Source: 39-52-133 sp035531075
GTDB lineage: Bacteria; Pseudomonadota; Gammaproteobacteria; Burkholderiales; Gallionellaceae
Reading direction: 5' to 3'
NCBI GenBank assembly: GCA_035531075.1
Contig: DATKTO010000041.1
Location: 62,001 to 126,000 of the forward strand
DNA: 64,000 bases
In this document: positions 42,424-51,246 of the stretch, piece after piece
Layout of the letters: every line of letters begins with the position of its first letter
How positions within the stretch are numbered: position 1 is the stretch's first letter
Notes under the pieces: generated by a model
Told to the model about the DNA's origin: nothing
Databases searched by the model: none
What the model saw: the letters and a program-made list of their open reading frames with translations, nothing else
Position numbers and translations under genes: made by a program

Positions 42424-43111
42424 GGCGGCAAGCCATCATATAGTTGACATCGGTATCGCGTCCCAGGGAGTAAATCTTGGTGAGCGGGTTGTAGCTCATG
42501 CCGATGATGTCAGTAACGTTCAATTCGCTATTGCGGCAGAACTGCGCCAGTTCGGAAGGCTTGATAAATTTGGCGTAGTCATGGGTGCCGCGCGCCAGCA
42601 TGTTCAGCACATATTCTGCGCCGATGATGGCGAGCAGATAGGATTTCGGATTGCGGTTTAGCGTTGAGAAAAACACATGGCCACCGGGTTTGACCAGTTG
42701 TGAGCAGGCGCGCACGATGCTGGCAGGGTCCGGCACATGTTCCAGCATTTCCATGCAGGTCACCACGTCGTAATGTCCCGGCTTTTCCAGCGCGAGCTGT
42801 TCCACGGCGATTTTGCGGTATTCGACCTGTTTGCCGCTTTCCAGCAGGTGCAATTGCGCTACCTGCAATGCCTTGTCGCCCAGATCAATGCCGGTAACCT
42901 GCGCGCCAAGCCCGGCCATGCTTTCGGACAGGATGCCGCCGCCGCAGCCCACATCCAGCACGGTTTTGCCGGCAAGATGGGCGATGTTGTCGATATATCC
43001 AAGACGTAAGGGATTGATTTCATGTAACGGCTTGAATTCACTGTTGACATCCCACCAGCGGTGGGCGAGTTGGCTGAATTTTTCCAGTTCGATTGGATCG
43101 GCGTTGGTCAT
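42416..43111 (-). CDS. ubiG: Ubiquinone biosynthesis O-methyltransferase UbiG
   Basis: SAM-dependent methyltransferase that carries out both O-methylations of ubiquinone synthesis. The 231-residue protein shows KFSQLAHRWWD and FKPLHEINPLRLGYI near the start, SAM motif I VLDVGCGGGILSES (about 51-64), MEMLEHVPDP, and HVFFSTLNRNPKSY. I start at MTNADPIELEKF, which matches usual UbiG lengths. An ATG 42 bp upstream (43153) is also in frame and neither has a clear ribosome site. Confidence 0.95.
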   Translation of the reverse strand: MTNADPIELEKFSQLAHRWWDVNSEFKPLHEINPLRLGYIDNIAHLAGKTVLDVGCGGGILSESMAGLGAQVTGIDLGDKALQVAQLHLLESGKQVEYRKIAVEQLALEKPGHYDVVTCMEMLEHVPDPASIVRACSQLVKPGGHVFFSTLNRNPKSYLLAIIGAEYVLNMLARGTHDYAKFIKPSELAQFCRNSELNVTDIIGMSYNPLTKIYSLGRDTDVNYMMACRRG

Positions 43112-43232
43112 GGTGCGTGTTTCTGAATATGGATTGGGCATAGCGTAACTCATCCGGGCATGCTTTGCACAGTGCTGTTAATGCGCCTGTGCTGCGATTC
43201 ATGCTGCCGCTAAAAGAGGGGAGGTATATTTT

Positions 43233-43262
43233 TTGTCACGCTCTGGGTGGGCATGATAAAAT
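43233..43262 (+). promoter_or_regulatory. Candidate promoter of gyrA
   Basis: TTGTCA at 43233-43238 with GATAAA (16-bp spacer) or TAAAAT (18-bp spacer) at 43255-43262. A weak hairpin (AAAAGCT/AGCTTTT, 43264-43286) lies between it and the gyrA ribosome site AAGGG. Confidence 0.5.
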
Positions 43263-43304
43263 CAAAAGCTGTTTTTGTAAGCTTTTTTAAGGGCCTCGCC
43301 ATAC

Positions 43305-45923
43305 ATGGAACAATTTGCCAAAGAAACACTGAACGTCAGTCTTGAGGGTGAAATGCGCAAGTCATATCTTGACTATGCGATGAGCGTAATCGTTGGGCGC
43401 GCCTTGCCCGATGTGCGTGACGGGCTCAAGCCCGTACACCGCCGCGCGCTGTTTTCGATGCATGAGCTATCCAACGACTGGAATAAGGCTTATAAAAAGT
43501 CGGCGCGTATCGTCGGTGACGTGATTGGTAAATACCACCCGCACGGCGATACCGCGGTATATGACACCATCGTGCGCATGGCGCAGGATTTTTCGCTGCG
43601 CTATCCGCTGGTAGATGGCCAGGGTAACTTCGGTTCGGTGGACGGCGATAATGCGGCGGCGATGCGTTATACCGAAATCCGCATGGCGCGTATCGCGCAC
43701 GAGTTGCTGGCTGATCTGGACAAGGAAACGGTCGATTTCGGGCCCAACTACGACGGTTCCGAAAGCGAGCCGCTGGTGCTGCCGGCGCGTTTCCCCAATC
43801 TGCTGGTCAACGGTTCCACCGGTATTGCGGTGGGTATGGCTACCAATATTCCGCCGCATAACCTGAGCGAGGTCATCGAAGCTTGTCTGGCGCTGTTGCA
43901 AAACCCCGAGATGGATATTGAGCAGTTGATCGAACTGGTTCCCGCGCCCGATTTCCCGACTGCCGGTTTTATCTACGGTCTGGCCGGGGTCAAGGAAGGT
44001 TACCGCACCGGCCGTGGCCGCGTGATCATGCGTGCCCGCACCCACTTTGAAGATGTCGACAAGGGCAGCAACCGCCAGGCGATCATCATCGATGAGCTGC
44101 CCTATCAGGTGAACAAGGCCAACCTGCTGATCAAGATCGGCGAACTGGTGCGCGAGAAGAAGATTGAAGGTATCTCCGAAATCCGCGACGAGTCCGACAA
44201 GTCCGGTATGCGCGCGGTGATCGAGCTGAAACGCAATGAAAACCCAGAGGTGATCCTGAATCAGCTGTTCAAGATGACGCAGCTGCAGGACAGCTTCGGC
44301 ATGAATATGGTGGCCTTGCTTGATGGCCAGCCGCAATTGCTGAACCTGAAGCAATTCATCTCGGCCTTCCTCAATCACCGCCGCGAAGTCGTCACCCGCC
44401 GCACCATCTTTGAATTGCGCAAGGCGCGTGACCGCGGCCACATTCTGGAAGGGTTGGCGGTTGCGCTGTCCAACGTGGATGAGATTATTGCGCTGATCAA
44501 GGCCGCTGCGACCCCCGCTATTGCCAAGCAGGGACTGATGGGCAGGGAATGGCGCTCGGCACTGGTTGAAGATCTGCTGAGCCGTGTCAGCGATGCGTCG
44601 CGTCCGGAAAATCTGCTGCCTGAATTCGGTTTGTCCAAACAGGGCGGCTACCGCCTTTCCGACATACAGGCGCAGGCGATACTTGAGCTGCGTTTGCAGC
44701 GCCTGACCGGGCTGGAGCAGGACAAGATCGTCAGCGAATACCGCGAGGTGATGGACAAGATCGTCGACCTGCTCGATATTCTGGCCAAGCCAGCGCGTGT
44801 GACGCAGATCATCAGCGACGAACTGGTCGCGATCAAGTCGCAGTACGGCGACGAGCGCCGCAGTGAAATTGTGACGCACACCCATGACATGAGCATGGAA
44901 GACCTGATCGCACCGGAAGACGTGGTGGTCACGTTGTCGCACAGCGGTTATATGAAGGCGCAGTCGCTCGGCGAATATACCGCGCAGAAGCGCGGCGGTC
45001 GCGGCAAGCAGGCGGCGCCGACCAAGGAAGACGATTTTGTCGACAACCTGTTTATCGCCAACACGCACGATTACATCCTGTGCTTCTCCAGCAAGGGTCA
45101 GGTGTACTGGATCAAGGTGTACGATGTGCCGCAGGGCAACCGCACCAGCCGTGGCAAGCCGATTGTGAACCTGCTGCCGCTGGCAGAAGGCGAGAAGATC
45201 AATGCCATCCTGCCGGTGAAAGAGTTCTCCGACGATCAATACATTTTCTTTGCCACCTCCCAGGGTACGGTGAAGAAAACGCCATTGTCCGATTTCGCCA
45301 ATCCGCGCAAGGCCGGCATTATCGCGATCAATCTGGACGAGGGCGATTTCCTCATCGGCGTGGCGCTGACCGACGGCAAGCATGACGTGATGCTGTTCTC
45401 GGATGGCGGCAAGGCGGTGCGTTTCGATGAAGATGATGTGCGCTCCATGGGGCGTGCCTCACGCGGTGTGCGCGGCATGCGCCTGGCGACAGGGCAGCAG
45501 GTGATTGCGCTGCTGGTGGCTGAGGATGAAACACAGACCGTACTGACGGCCACCGAGAATGGTTACGGCAAGCGTACGCCTATCGCGGAGTACACTCGCC
45601 ATGGACGCGGCTCGCAGGGCATGATCGCTATCCAGACCAGCGAGCGTAACGGCAAGGTGGTGGCTGCCACACTGGTGAGAACGGATGATGAAATCATGCT
45701 GATCGGCACCAATGGCGTGCTGATTCGTACCCGCGTAAAAGAGATACGCGAGATGAGCCGTGCTACCCAGGGTGTGACGCTGATTAATCTGGGGGCGGGT
45801 GAGAAGCTTTCCAGCTTGAGCCGGATTGCCGAACCTGAAGACCAGGATACCGAAGCGGGAGAAGGTTCTGAAAGCGTTGCGGGTGGCGGTACTGAATCCG
45901 ATACTGATGCAGCTGCCGAATAA
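43305..45923 (+). CDS. gyrA: DNA gyrase subunit A
   Basis: Catalytic subunit of DNA gyrase, 872 residues. The active tyrosine is Tyr122 in AMRYTEIRMA. The quinolone region reads HPHGDTAVYDTIVRMAQ, so the position of E. coli Ser83 is Thr. This is the natural residue in several species and not by itself resistance. The C-terminal beta-pinwheel carries the gyrase box AQKRGGRGKQA. An acidic tail ends the protein. It heads the gyrA-serC-pheA-hisC-DAHP synthase-tyrA-aroA/cmk run. Confidence 0.98.
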   Translation: MEQFAKETLNVSLEGEMRKSYLDYAMSVIVGRALPDVRDGLKPVHRRALFSMHELSNDWNKAYKKSARIVGDVIGKYHPHGDTAVYDTIVRMAQDFSLRYPLVDGQGNFGSVDGDNAAAMRYTEIRMARIAHELLADLDKETVDFGPNYDGSESEPLVLPARFPNLLVNGSTGIAVGMATNIPPHNLSEVIEACLALLQNPEMDIEQLIELVPAPDFPTAGFIYGLAGVKEGYRTGRGRVIMRARTHFEDVDKGSNRQAIIIDELPYQVNKANLLIKIGELVREKKIEGISEIRDESDKSGMRAVIELKRNENPEVILNQLFKMTQLQDSFGMNMVALLDGQPQLLNLKQFISAFLNHRREVVTRRTIFELRKARDRGHILEGLAVALSNVDEIIALIKAAATPAIAKQGLMGREWRSALVEDLLSRVSDASRPENLLPEFGLSKQGGYRLSDIQAQAILELRLQRLTGLEQDKIVSEYREVMDKIVDLLDILAKPARVTQIISDELVAIKSQYGDERRSEIVTHTHDMSMEDLIAPEDVVVTLSHSGYMKAQSLGEYTAQKRGGRGKQAAPTKEDDFVDNLFIANTHDYILCFSSKGQVYWIKVYDVPQGNRTSRGKPIVNLLPLAEGEKINAILPVKEFSDDQYIFFATSQGTVKKTPLSDFANPRKAGIIAINLDEGDFLIGVALTDGKHDVMLFSDGGKAVRFDEDDVRSMGRASRGVRGMRLATGQQVIALLVAEDETQTVLTATENGYGKRTPIAEYTRHGRGSQGMIAIQTSERNGKVVAATLVRTDDEIMLIGTNGVLIRTRVKEIREMSRATQGVTLINLGAGEKLSSLSRIAEPEDQDTEAGEGSESVAGGGTESDTDAAAE

Positions 45924-45952
45924 TTATTTGGAATCATGCAAAGGATGCCTAA

Positions 45953-47035
45953 ATGACTATATATAACTTCAGCGCGGGTCCGGCAGTCTTGCCGCACGAG
46001 GTTTTATTGCAGGCGCGCGAAGAATTGCTCGACTGGCACGGCAGCGGCATGTCGGTGATGGAAATGAGCCATCGCGGCAAGGAATTCATGGGTATCGCGG
46101 CGCAGGCCGAAGCTGATCTGCGCGAGTTGATGGGCGTTCCTGCCAACTACAAGGTGCTGTTCCTGCAGGGTGGTGCCAGTCTGCAGTTCGCCATGATCCC
46201 CATGAACCTGTTGCGTGGCAAATCTACTGCCGATTATGTAAACACCGGCATCTGGTCGCAGAAAGCAATGGCCGAGGCGCAGAAGTTGTGCTCGGTGAAC
46301 GAGGTTGCTAGCAGCGCGGATAAAGGTTTCAGCTATGTCCCCGCGTTTGAGAGCTGGCGCTGCAACAAGGATGCGGCTTACCTTCATTACGTGGTGAACG
46401 AGACCATAGGCGGTGTTGAATTCAATTGGATTCCTGCTTCTGGCGATGTGCCGCTGGTGGCGGATATGTCCTCGAATATTCTGTCGCGCGAATATGATGT
46501 GTCAAAATTCGGCCTAATCTATGCCGGCGCGCAGAAGAATATAGGTCCAGCAGGGTTGACGGTGCTTATCGTGCGCGAAGATCTGCTCGGTCATGCGCCT
46601 GCCGGTGCACCGGCCATGCTGGATTACAAGATTCATGCCGATAATGATTCAATGTACAACACGCCGCCTACATACGGCATGTATATGGCGGGGCTGGTAT
46701 TCCAGTGGCTTAAGCGCAACGGCGGGGTGGCTGCGATGGAGCAGACGAATATTGTCAAGGCCAAGTTGTTATATGACGCGATTGATGCCAGCAACGGTTT
46801 CTACCATTGCCCTGTTGCGCAGGCCAATCGTTCGCGCATGAATGTGCCGTTCAGCACCAGAGATGCCACACGCGATGCCGAGTTCATCAAGCAGGCTGAA
46901 GCACTCGGCATGTTACAACTTAAAGGCCACAAGCTGGCTGGCGGTATGCGCGCCTCTATTTATAATGCCATGCCGCTTGAAGGTGTGCAGGCATTGGCCA
47001 ACTTTATGCATGATTTTTCCAGGCGCAAGGGTTAG
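45953..47035 (+). CDS. serC: Phosphoserine aminotransferase
   Basis: PLP enzyme of 360 residues making phosphoserine (serine synthesis) and the matching step in pyridoxal phosphate synthesis. The N-terminus IYNFSAGPAVLP is characteristic. The Schiff-base lysine is Lys195 in YAGAQKNIGPAG; the RSRMNVPFS substrate segment is present near 289. It follows gyrA by 29 bp and precedes pheA by 8 bp, a conserved arrangement in many proteobacteria. Confidence 0.97.
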   Translation: MTIYNFSAGPAVLPHEVLLQAREELLDWHGSGMSVMEMSHRGKEFMGIAAQAEADLRELMGVPANYKVLFLQGGASLQFAMIPMNLLRGKSTADYVNTGIWSQKAMAEAQKLCSVNEVASSADKGFSYVPAFESWRCNKDAAYLHYVVNETIGGVEFNWIPASGDVPLVADMSSNILSREYDVSKFGLIYAGAQKNIGPAGLTVLIVREDLLGHAPAGAPAMLDYKIHADNDSMYNTPPTYGMYMAGLVFQWLKRNGGVAAMEQTNIVKAKLLYDAIDASNGFYHCPVAQANRSRMNVPFSTRDATRDAEFIKQAEALGMLQLKGHKLAGGMRASIYNAMPLEGVQALANFMHDFSRRKG

Positions 47036-47043
47036 GGCGCGCT

Positions 47044-48111
47044 ATGAGTGAAGAGCTTAAAAAATTTCGTGCACAAATTGACACTATCGATGATGAGCTG
47101 CTCAAGCTGTTTAATCATCGTGCCAAGTTGGCGCAGCAAATAGGTCATGCCAAGAATGGCAGTGCTGTGCTGCGCCCGGAGCGCGAGGCGCAGGTGTTAA
47201 AGCGCATGGTGGATGCAAATGCCGGCCCTTTGTCTGCGCAGAGCGTAAGCACTCTGTTTACCGAAATCATGTCGCATTGCCGCGCGCTGGAAGAGCCGCT
47301 CTCGGTGGCCTATCTGGGGCCGCAGGGCACCTTTACCGAAGCCGCGACGATCAAGCGTTTTGGTCAGGCTTGCAAGGGGATGCCCTGTGCTTCTATCGAT
47401 GAAGTGTTCCGCAAGGTCGAAAGCGGCGAGGCAAATTACGGTGTGGTACCGGTGGAAAATTCCACCGAGGGTGCCATAGGCCGCACGCTGGATTTGCTGA
47501 TGCAAAGCCCGCTTAAAATATGCGGCGAAGTCCTGCTGGCGGTGCATCAGTGTCTGCTGTCGCAGGATGCTGATCTGTCCAAAATCAAGCGCGTCTATTC
47601 TCATCCTCAGTCACTGGGGCAGTGTCAGGACTGGCTGAATACGCATCTGCCACATTCCGAGCGTATCTCGGTCGCGAGCAATGCCGAGGCCGCGTCACTG
47701 GCAAGCAAAGAAAAGCACAGCGCGGCAATCGCAGGAAAACAGGCAGCGGAGCGCTTCAATATCGCGGTGCAGTCTGCCAATATTGAAGATGACCCGCGCA
47801 ATACCACGCGCTTTCTGGTCATCGGCAATCAGGAGGTCGCCGCTTCAGGCCGCGATAAAACTTCGCTGGTGATGTCCGCCGCTAACCGTCCTGGCGCGGT
47901 GCATGATCTGCTGGTGCCGCTGGCCAAACACGGCGTCAGCATGAGCAAGCTGGAGTCGCGTCCGGCTAAATCGGGTTTGTGGGAATACGTATTCTTTCTC
48001 GACATCGAAGGGCATCAAAAGGATGCCAAAGTAGCCTCAGCGCTGCAGGAATTAAAAGAGGTTGCTGCATTTGTAAAGATTTTAGGCTCGTATCCGGTTT
48101 CAATAATTTAA
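47044..48111 (+). CDS. pheA: Chorismate mutase/prephenate dehydratase (P-protein)
   Basis: Bifunctional enzyme of phenylalanine synthesis, 355 residues. It has a chorismate mutase AroQ domain (about 1-90: FRAQIDTIDDELLKLFNHRAKLAQQIG) and a prephenate dehydratase domain (about 95-270: YLGPQGTFTEAA; VPVENSTEGAIGRTLDLL; TRFLVIG). A C-terminal ACT domain (about 280-355) contains ESRP, the phenylalanine-sensing motif. No attenuator is seen between serC and pheA (8 bp), so control is probably by feedback. Confidence 0.97.
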   Translation: MSEELKKFRAQIDTIDDELLKLFNHRAKLAQQIGHAKNGSAVLRPEREAQVLKRMVDANAGPLSAQSVSTLFTEIMSHCRALEEPLSVAYLGPQGTFTEAATIKRFGQACKGMPCASIDEVFRKVESGEANYGVVPVENSTEGAIGRTLDLLMQSPLKICGEVLLAVHQCLLSQDADLSKIKRVYSHPQSLGQCQDWLNTHLPHSERISVASNAEAASLASKEKHSAAIAGKQAAERFNIAVQSANIEDDPRNTTRFLVIGNQEVAASGRDKTSLVMSAANRPGAVHDLLVPLAKHGVSMSKLESRPAKSGLWEYVFFLDIEGHQKDAKVASALQELKEVAAFVKILGSYPVSII

Positions 48112-48191
48112 ATTGTGTCGTTATCAATTTAAACTGATGCGGTCTTTTATTAACATTTTGAATCAATTGAATATATTGTCAGTATAACTAG

Positions 48192-49295
48192 ATGAATTAC
48201 ACTGAATTAGCTCCACCCTACATCCGCGCCATAGCACCTTACCAGCCAGGCAAGCCGATTGCCGAACTGGAGCGCGAACTCGGCATCATGGGCATTGTAA
48301 AACTGGCCTCAAACGAAAATCCGTTGGGCGCTAGCCCCCAAGCCGTGGCCGCGATGCACGAGGCAATCAAGACCATTGCGCTGTATCCGGACGGTAATGG
48401 CTTTGAATTGAAGGATGCGCTGGCCAAGCGCTATAGCGTGGCTCATGCCAATCTGGTGCTGGGCAATGGCTCGAATGATTTGCTGGAACTGGCTTCGCGC
48501 GCCTTTCTGGCGCCGGGCGATGTGGCGGTATATTCCGCCCATGCCTTTGCGGTGTATGCGTTGGCTACCCAGGCAGTTGGCGCCAAGGGTATAACGGTTC
48601 CGGCGAAAGAATTCGGCCACGATCTGGACGCGATGCGCAAGGCGGCCGTGCAGCACAAAGCCAAGATGGTATTCATCGCCAATCCGAATAACCCGACCGG
48701 CACTTATCTGACGGCTGCAGTGCTGGAAGAATTTTTAAGCGCATTGCCGGCCAATATCCTGGTGGTGCTGGACGAGGCATACAACGAATACCTGCCTGCT
48801 GCGCAGCGCTACAACAGCGTGAGCTGGCTTGCGCAATATCCCAACCTGATTATTTCGCGCACCTTCTCCAAGGCTTATGGCCTGGCGGGTTTGCGTGTGG
48901 GCTATGCCATCGCGCACGAGCAGATCACCGACATGATCAACCGCGTGCGCCAGCCGTTCAACGTCAACAGCATCGCGCAGGCGGCGGCAGTGGCGGCATT
49001 GCACGATATGGATTTCGTGCAGAAGACTTTTGAGCTTAACCGGCGCGGCATGCAGCAGATCACCGCCGGCCTGAGCAAGCTGGGACTGAGCTATATTCCG
49101 TCCTATGGCAATTTCATCAGTTTTCGCATCGGCGGCGCGACCGCGATGTATCGACGCTTGCTCGAACTGGGTGTGATCGTGCGGCCGATTGCCAACTACG
49201 ATATGGCGGACTATTTGCGCGTGAGCATAGGTCTGGAATCAGAGAACGTTAAATTTTTATCTGCGTTAACGCAGGCCTTGGGGGAAACAAAGTGA
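48192..49295 (+). CDS. hisC: Histidinol-phosphate aminotransferase HisC-type
   Basis: Class I/II PLP aminotransferase of 367 residues. Signatures are LASNENPLGASP (about 36-47), NPNNPTGTYL (about 162-171) and the PLP lysine Lys227 in SRTFSKAYGLAGLRVGY. Sitting between pheA and the aromatic genes, it may serve aromatic as well as histidine synthesis, since HisC paralogues in this setting often transaminate prephenate or phenylpyruvate. The upstream 80 bp is AT-rich but I find no convincing promoter. Its stop overlaps the next start (GTGA). Confidence 0.9.
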   Translation: MNYTELAPPYIRAIAPYQPGKPIAELERELGIMGIVKLASNENPLGASPQAVAAMHEAIKTIALYPDGNGFELKDALAKRYSVAHANLVLGNGSNDLLELASRAFLAPGDVAVYSAHAFAVYALATQAVGAKGITVPAKEFGHDLDAMRKAAVQHKAKMVFIANPNNPTGTYLTAAVLEEFLSALPANILVVLDEAYNEYLPAAQRYNSVSWLAQYPNLIISRTFSKAYGLAGLRVGYAIAHEQITDMINRVRQPFNVNSIAQAAAVAALHDMDFVQKTFELNRRGMQQITAGLSKLGLSYIPSYGNFISFRIGGATAMYRRLLELGVIVRPIANYDMADYLRVSIGLESENVKFLSALTQALGETK

Positions 49296-50308
49296 TTATA
49301 GTAATGGGCAGAGATGTAACCGACGCTGAAATCGGCGCAGTCGTAAAGAAGCTGGAAGCCAATGGCTTGCAGGCCAATATATCGCGCGGTATCGAGCGCA
49401 CCGTAATCGGTGCAATCGGTGATGAGCGCAAGCTGAGCGAGGAAATGTTTACCGCCTTGCCGGGTGTGGAGTCGGCGATGCATATCGCCAAGCAGTACAA
49501 GATCGTGTCGCGCGAATCGCACAAGGAAAATACCGTGATCGATATCGCTGGCATTCCGTTGGGCGGCAAGCAGATCCAGATCATCGGCGGTCCGTGCTCG
49601 GTGGAAACACAGTCGCAGATGGATCTGTCGGCACAGTATGTGCACGAGGCAGGTTGTCGCCTGATGCGCGGCGGCGCGTTCAAACCGCGCACCAGTCCCT
49701 ATACTTTCCAGGGCAAGGGCGTGGAAGGCCTGGACATGTTCCGCAAGGCGGCCAGCAAATACAAGCTGCCTATCGTGACCGAGCTGATGGACATCCGCAT
49801 GCTGGATACATTCCTCGAGCACGACGTGGATGTGATCCAGATCGGCACGCGCAACATGCAGAACTTCGACCTGCTCAAGGAAGTTGGCCGCATCAACAAG
49901 CCGGTAATCCTGAAGCGCGGCATGTCCGCCACCATTTCCGAATGGCTGATGGCGGCTGAATATATCGCGGCGGGTGGCAACCACAACATCATCTTCTGCG
50001 AGCGCGGTATCCGCACTTTCGAAACCTACTACCGCAACGTGCTCGACGTGACTGCGATTCCGGTTCTGAAAAAAGAAACTCACCTGCCGGTCATCGTCGA
50101 TCCTTCTCATGCCGGCGGCAAGGCGTGGATGGTGGCCGCACTGTCGCAGGCAGCGATTGCCGCGGGCGCCGACGGTCTGCTGGTGGAGATGCATCCCAAT
50201 CCGTGCGAAGCGTGGTGCGACGCGGACCAGGCGCTGACCCCGGAAGAACTGAAGAAGCTGATGGGCGTGCTGGGCGCGATCGCAGGTGCCATCGGGCGTA
50301 CGATTTAA
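49292..50308 (+). CDS. aroF: 3-deoxy-7-phosphoheptulonate synthase, type I-beta
   Basis: First enzyme of the shikimate pathway, condensing PEP and erythrose 4-phosphate. The 338-residue protein has an N-terminal ferredoxin-like (ACT-like) regulatory domain (about 1-70) and a KDO8P-like TIM barrel. The barrel shows IGGPCSVET, RGGAFKPRTSPYTFQG, QIGTRNMQNF, LKRGMSATISEW and VDPSHAGGK. This is the Thermotoga/Bacillus-like I-beta class, not the E. coli AroFGH class. The gene symbol follows common practice for this context. GTG start overlaps the hisC stop. Confidence 0.92.
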   Translation: MIIVMGRDVTDAEIGAVVKKLEANGLQANISRGIERTVIGAIGDERKLSEEMFTALPGVESAMHIAKQYKIVSRESHKENTVIDIAGIPLGGKQIQIIGGPCSVETQSQMDLSAQYVHEAGCRLMRGGAFKPRTSPYTFQGKGVEGLDMFRKAASKYKLPIVTELMDIRMLDTFLEHDVDVIQIGTRNMQNFDLLKEVGRINKPVILKRGMSATISEWLMAAEYIAAGGNHNIIFCERGIRTFETYYRNVLDVTAIPVLKKETHLPVIVDPSHAGGKAWMVAALSQAAIAAGADGLLVEMHPNPCEAWCDADQALTPEELKKLMGVLGAIAGAIGRTI

Positions 50309-50311
50309 TCC

Positions 50312-51184
50312 ATGGAGGTCGCCGCCTTGCGCAAGGTCGTCATCTTTGGCGTCGGGCTGATCGGCGGCTCGTTCGCGCTGGCCTTGCGCAAAGCCGATGC
50401 TGTGCAGGAGGTGGTAGGTTTCGGGCGCAGTGCGGCGACACTGCAACAGGCGCTTGAGTTTGGCCTGATCGACCGCATCGGTGACGATGTGGCGCGCGAA
50501 GTGCGCGATGCCGACCTGATCCTGCTGGCAACTCCGGTGGCGCAGATGGCGGATATCCTGGCGCGCATAAAGCCGCATCTGGGTTCGCATACACTGATCA
50601 CCGACGGCGGCAGCACCAAGTGCGATGTGGTAGCAGCTGCACGCCAGCAACTGGGCAGTAAAATCGCGCAATTCATTCCCGCACATCCCATCGCCGGCGC
50701 CGAACTGAGCGGCCCTGCTGCCGCGCTTGCAGATCTGTATCAGGGCAAAAAAGTGGTGCTGACACCGCTGTCGGAAAACTCGGCTGCGGCTGTCGCGCGC
50801 GTGCGCAGCGCATGGCAAGCCTGCGGTGCGCAGGTGAGCGAGCTGACGCCCGAGCAGCATGACGAGGTGTTCGCTGCCGTAAGCCATTTGCCGCATCTGC
50901 TGGCGTTTACGCTGGTGCATGACCTGGCACAGCGCGACAACCGCGACTTGCTGCTGTCATTCGCGGCCAGCGGCTTTCGCGATTTCACCCGCATCGCCGC
51001 CAGCAGCCCCGAGATGTGGCGCGACATCAGCCTCGCCAACCGTGATGCGCTGCTGCGCGAGATCGAGCAGTACGCCGCAGAGTTGTATACCCTGCACCAG
51101 GCGCTGCAGCAGCGCGACGCCGGCAAACTCGAGGAAATGTTCAGCCTGGCGCGAAAAGTGCGCAGCAACTGGACGCAACAATAA
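50312..51184 (+). CDS. tyrA: Prephenate dehydrogenase TyrA
   Basis: NAD(P)-dependent prephenate (or arogenate) dehydrogenase of tyrosine synthesis, 290 residues. The Rossmann motif is VVIFGVGLIGGSFALAL (about 9-25); TPVAQ, TDGGSTK and HPIAGAELSG (about 129-138, with the catalytic histidine) match the family. No C-terminal ACT domain is seen. Start is uncertain: ATG at 50312 lacks a ribosome site, while an in-frame TTG at 50327 has GGAGG 8 bp upstream and would begin directly with the Rossmann strand. Confidence 0.94.
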   Translation: MEVAALRKVVIFGVGLIGGSFALALRKADAVQEVVGFGRSAATLQQALEFGLIDRIGDDVAREVRDADLILLATPVAQMADILARIKPHLGSHTLITDGGSTKCDVVAAARQQLGSKIAQFIPAHPIAGAELSGPAAALADLYQGKKVVLTPLSENSAAAVARVRSAWQACGAQVSELTPEQHDEVFAAVSHLPHLLAFTLVHDLAQRDNRDLLLSFAASGFRDFTRIAASSPEMWRDISLANRDALLREIEQYAAELYTLHQALQQRDAGKLEEMFSLARKVRSNWTQQ

Positions 51185-51246
51185 ATCTGAAATCCAATAA
51201 GTTGTCATCCCCGACTGCGGGCATGGCGTGATTCTGAAAGCAATGC

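Noticed and set aside
43540..43570. Threonine at the quinolone-resistance position of GyrA
   Set aside because: Thr is the wild-type residue in several species, so it is not evidence of acquired resistance.
43467..45383. Long minus-strand frame (638 codons) opposite gyrA
   Set aside because: Its codons mirror the third-position bias of gyrA, the translation has no recognisable family, and gyrA is unambiguous.
48112..48191. AT-rich 80 bp before hisC as a promoter
   Set aside because: The only TTGAAT/TATAAC pair has a 19-bp spacer and would start transcription past the ATG.
49211..50920. Long minus-strand frame (569 codons) opposite the DAHP synthase and tyrA
   Set aside because: It spans three well-supported plus-strand genes and looks like a composition shadow rich in His/Arg/Gln.
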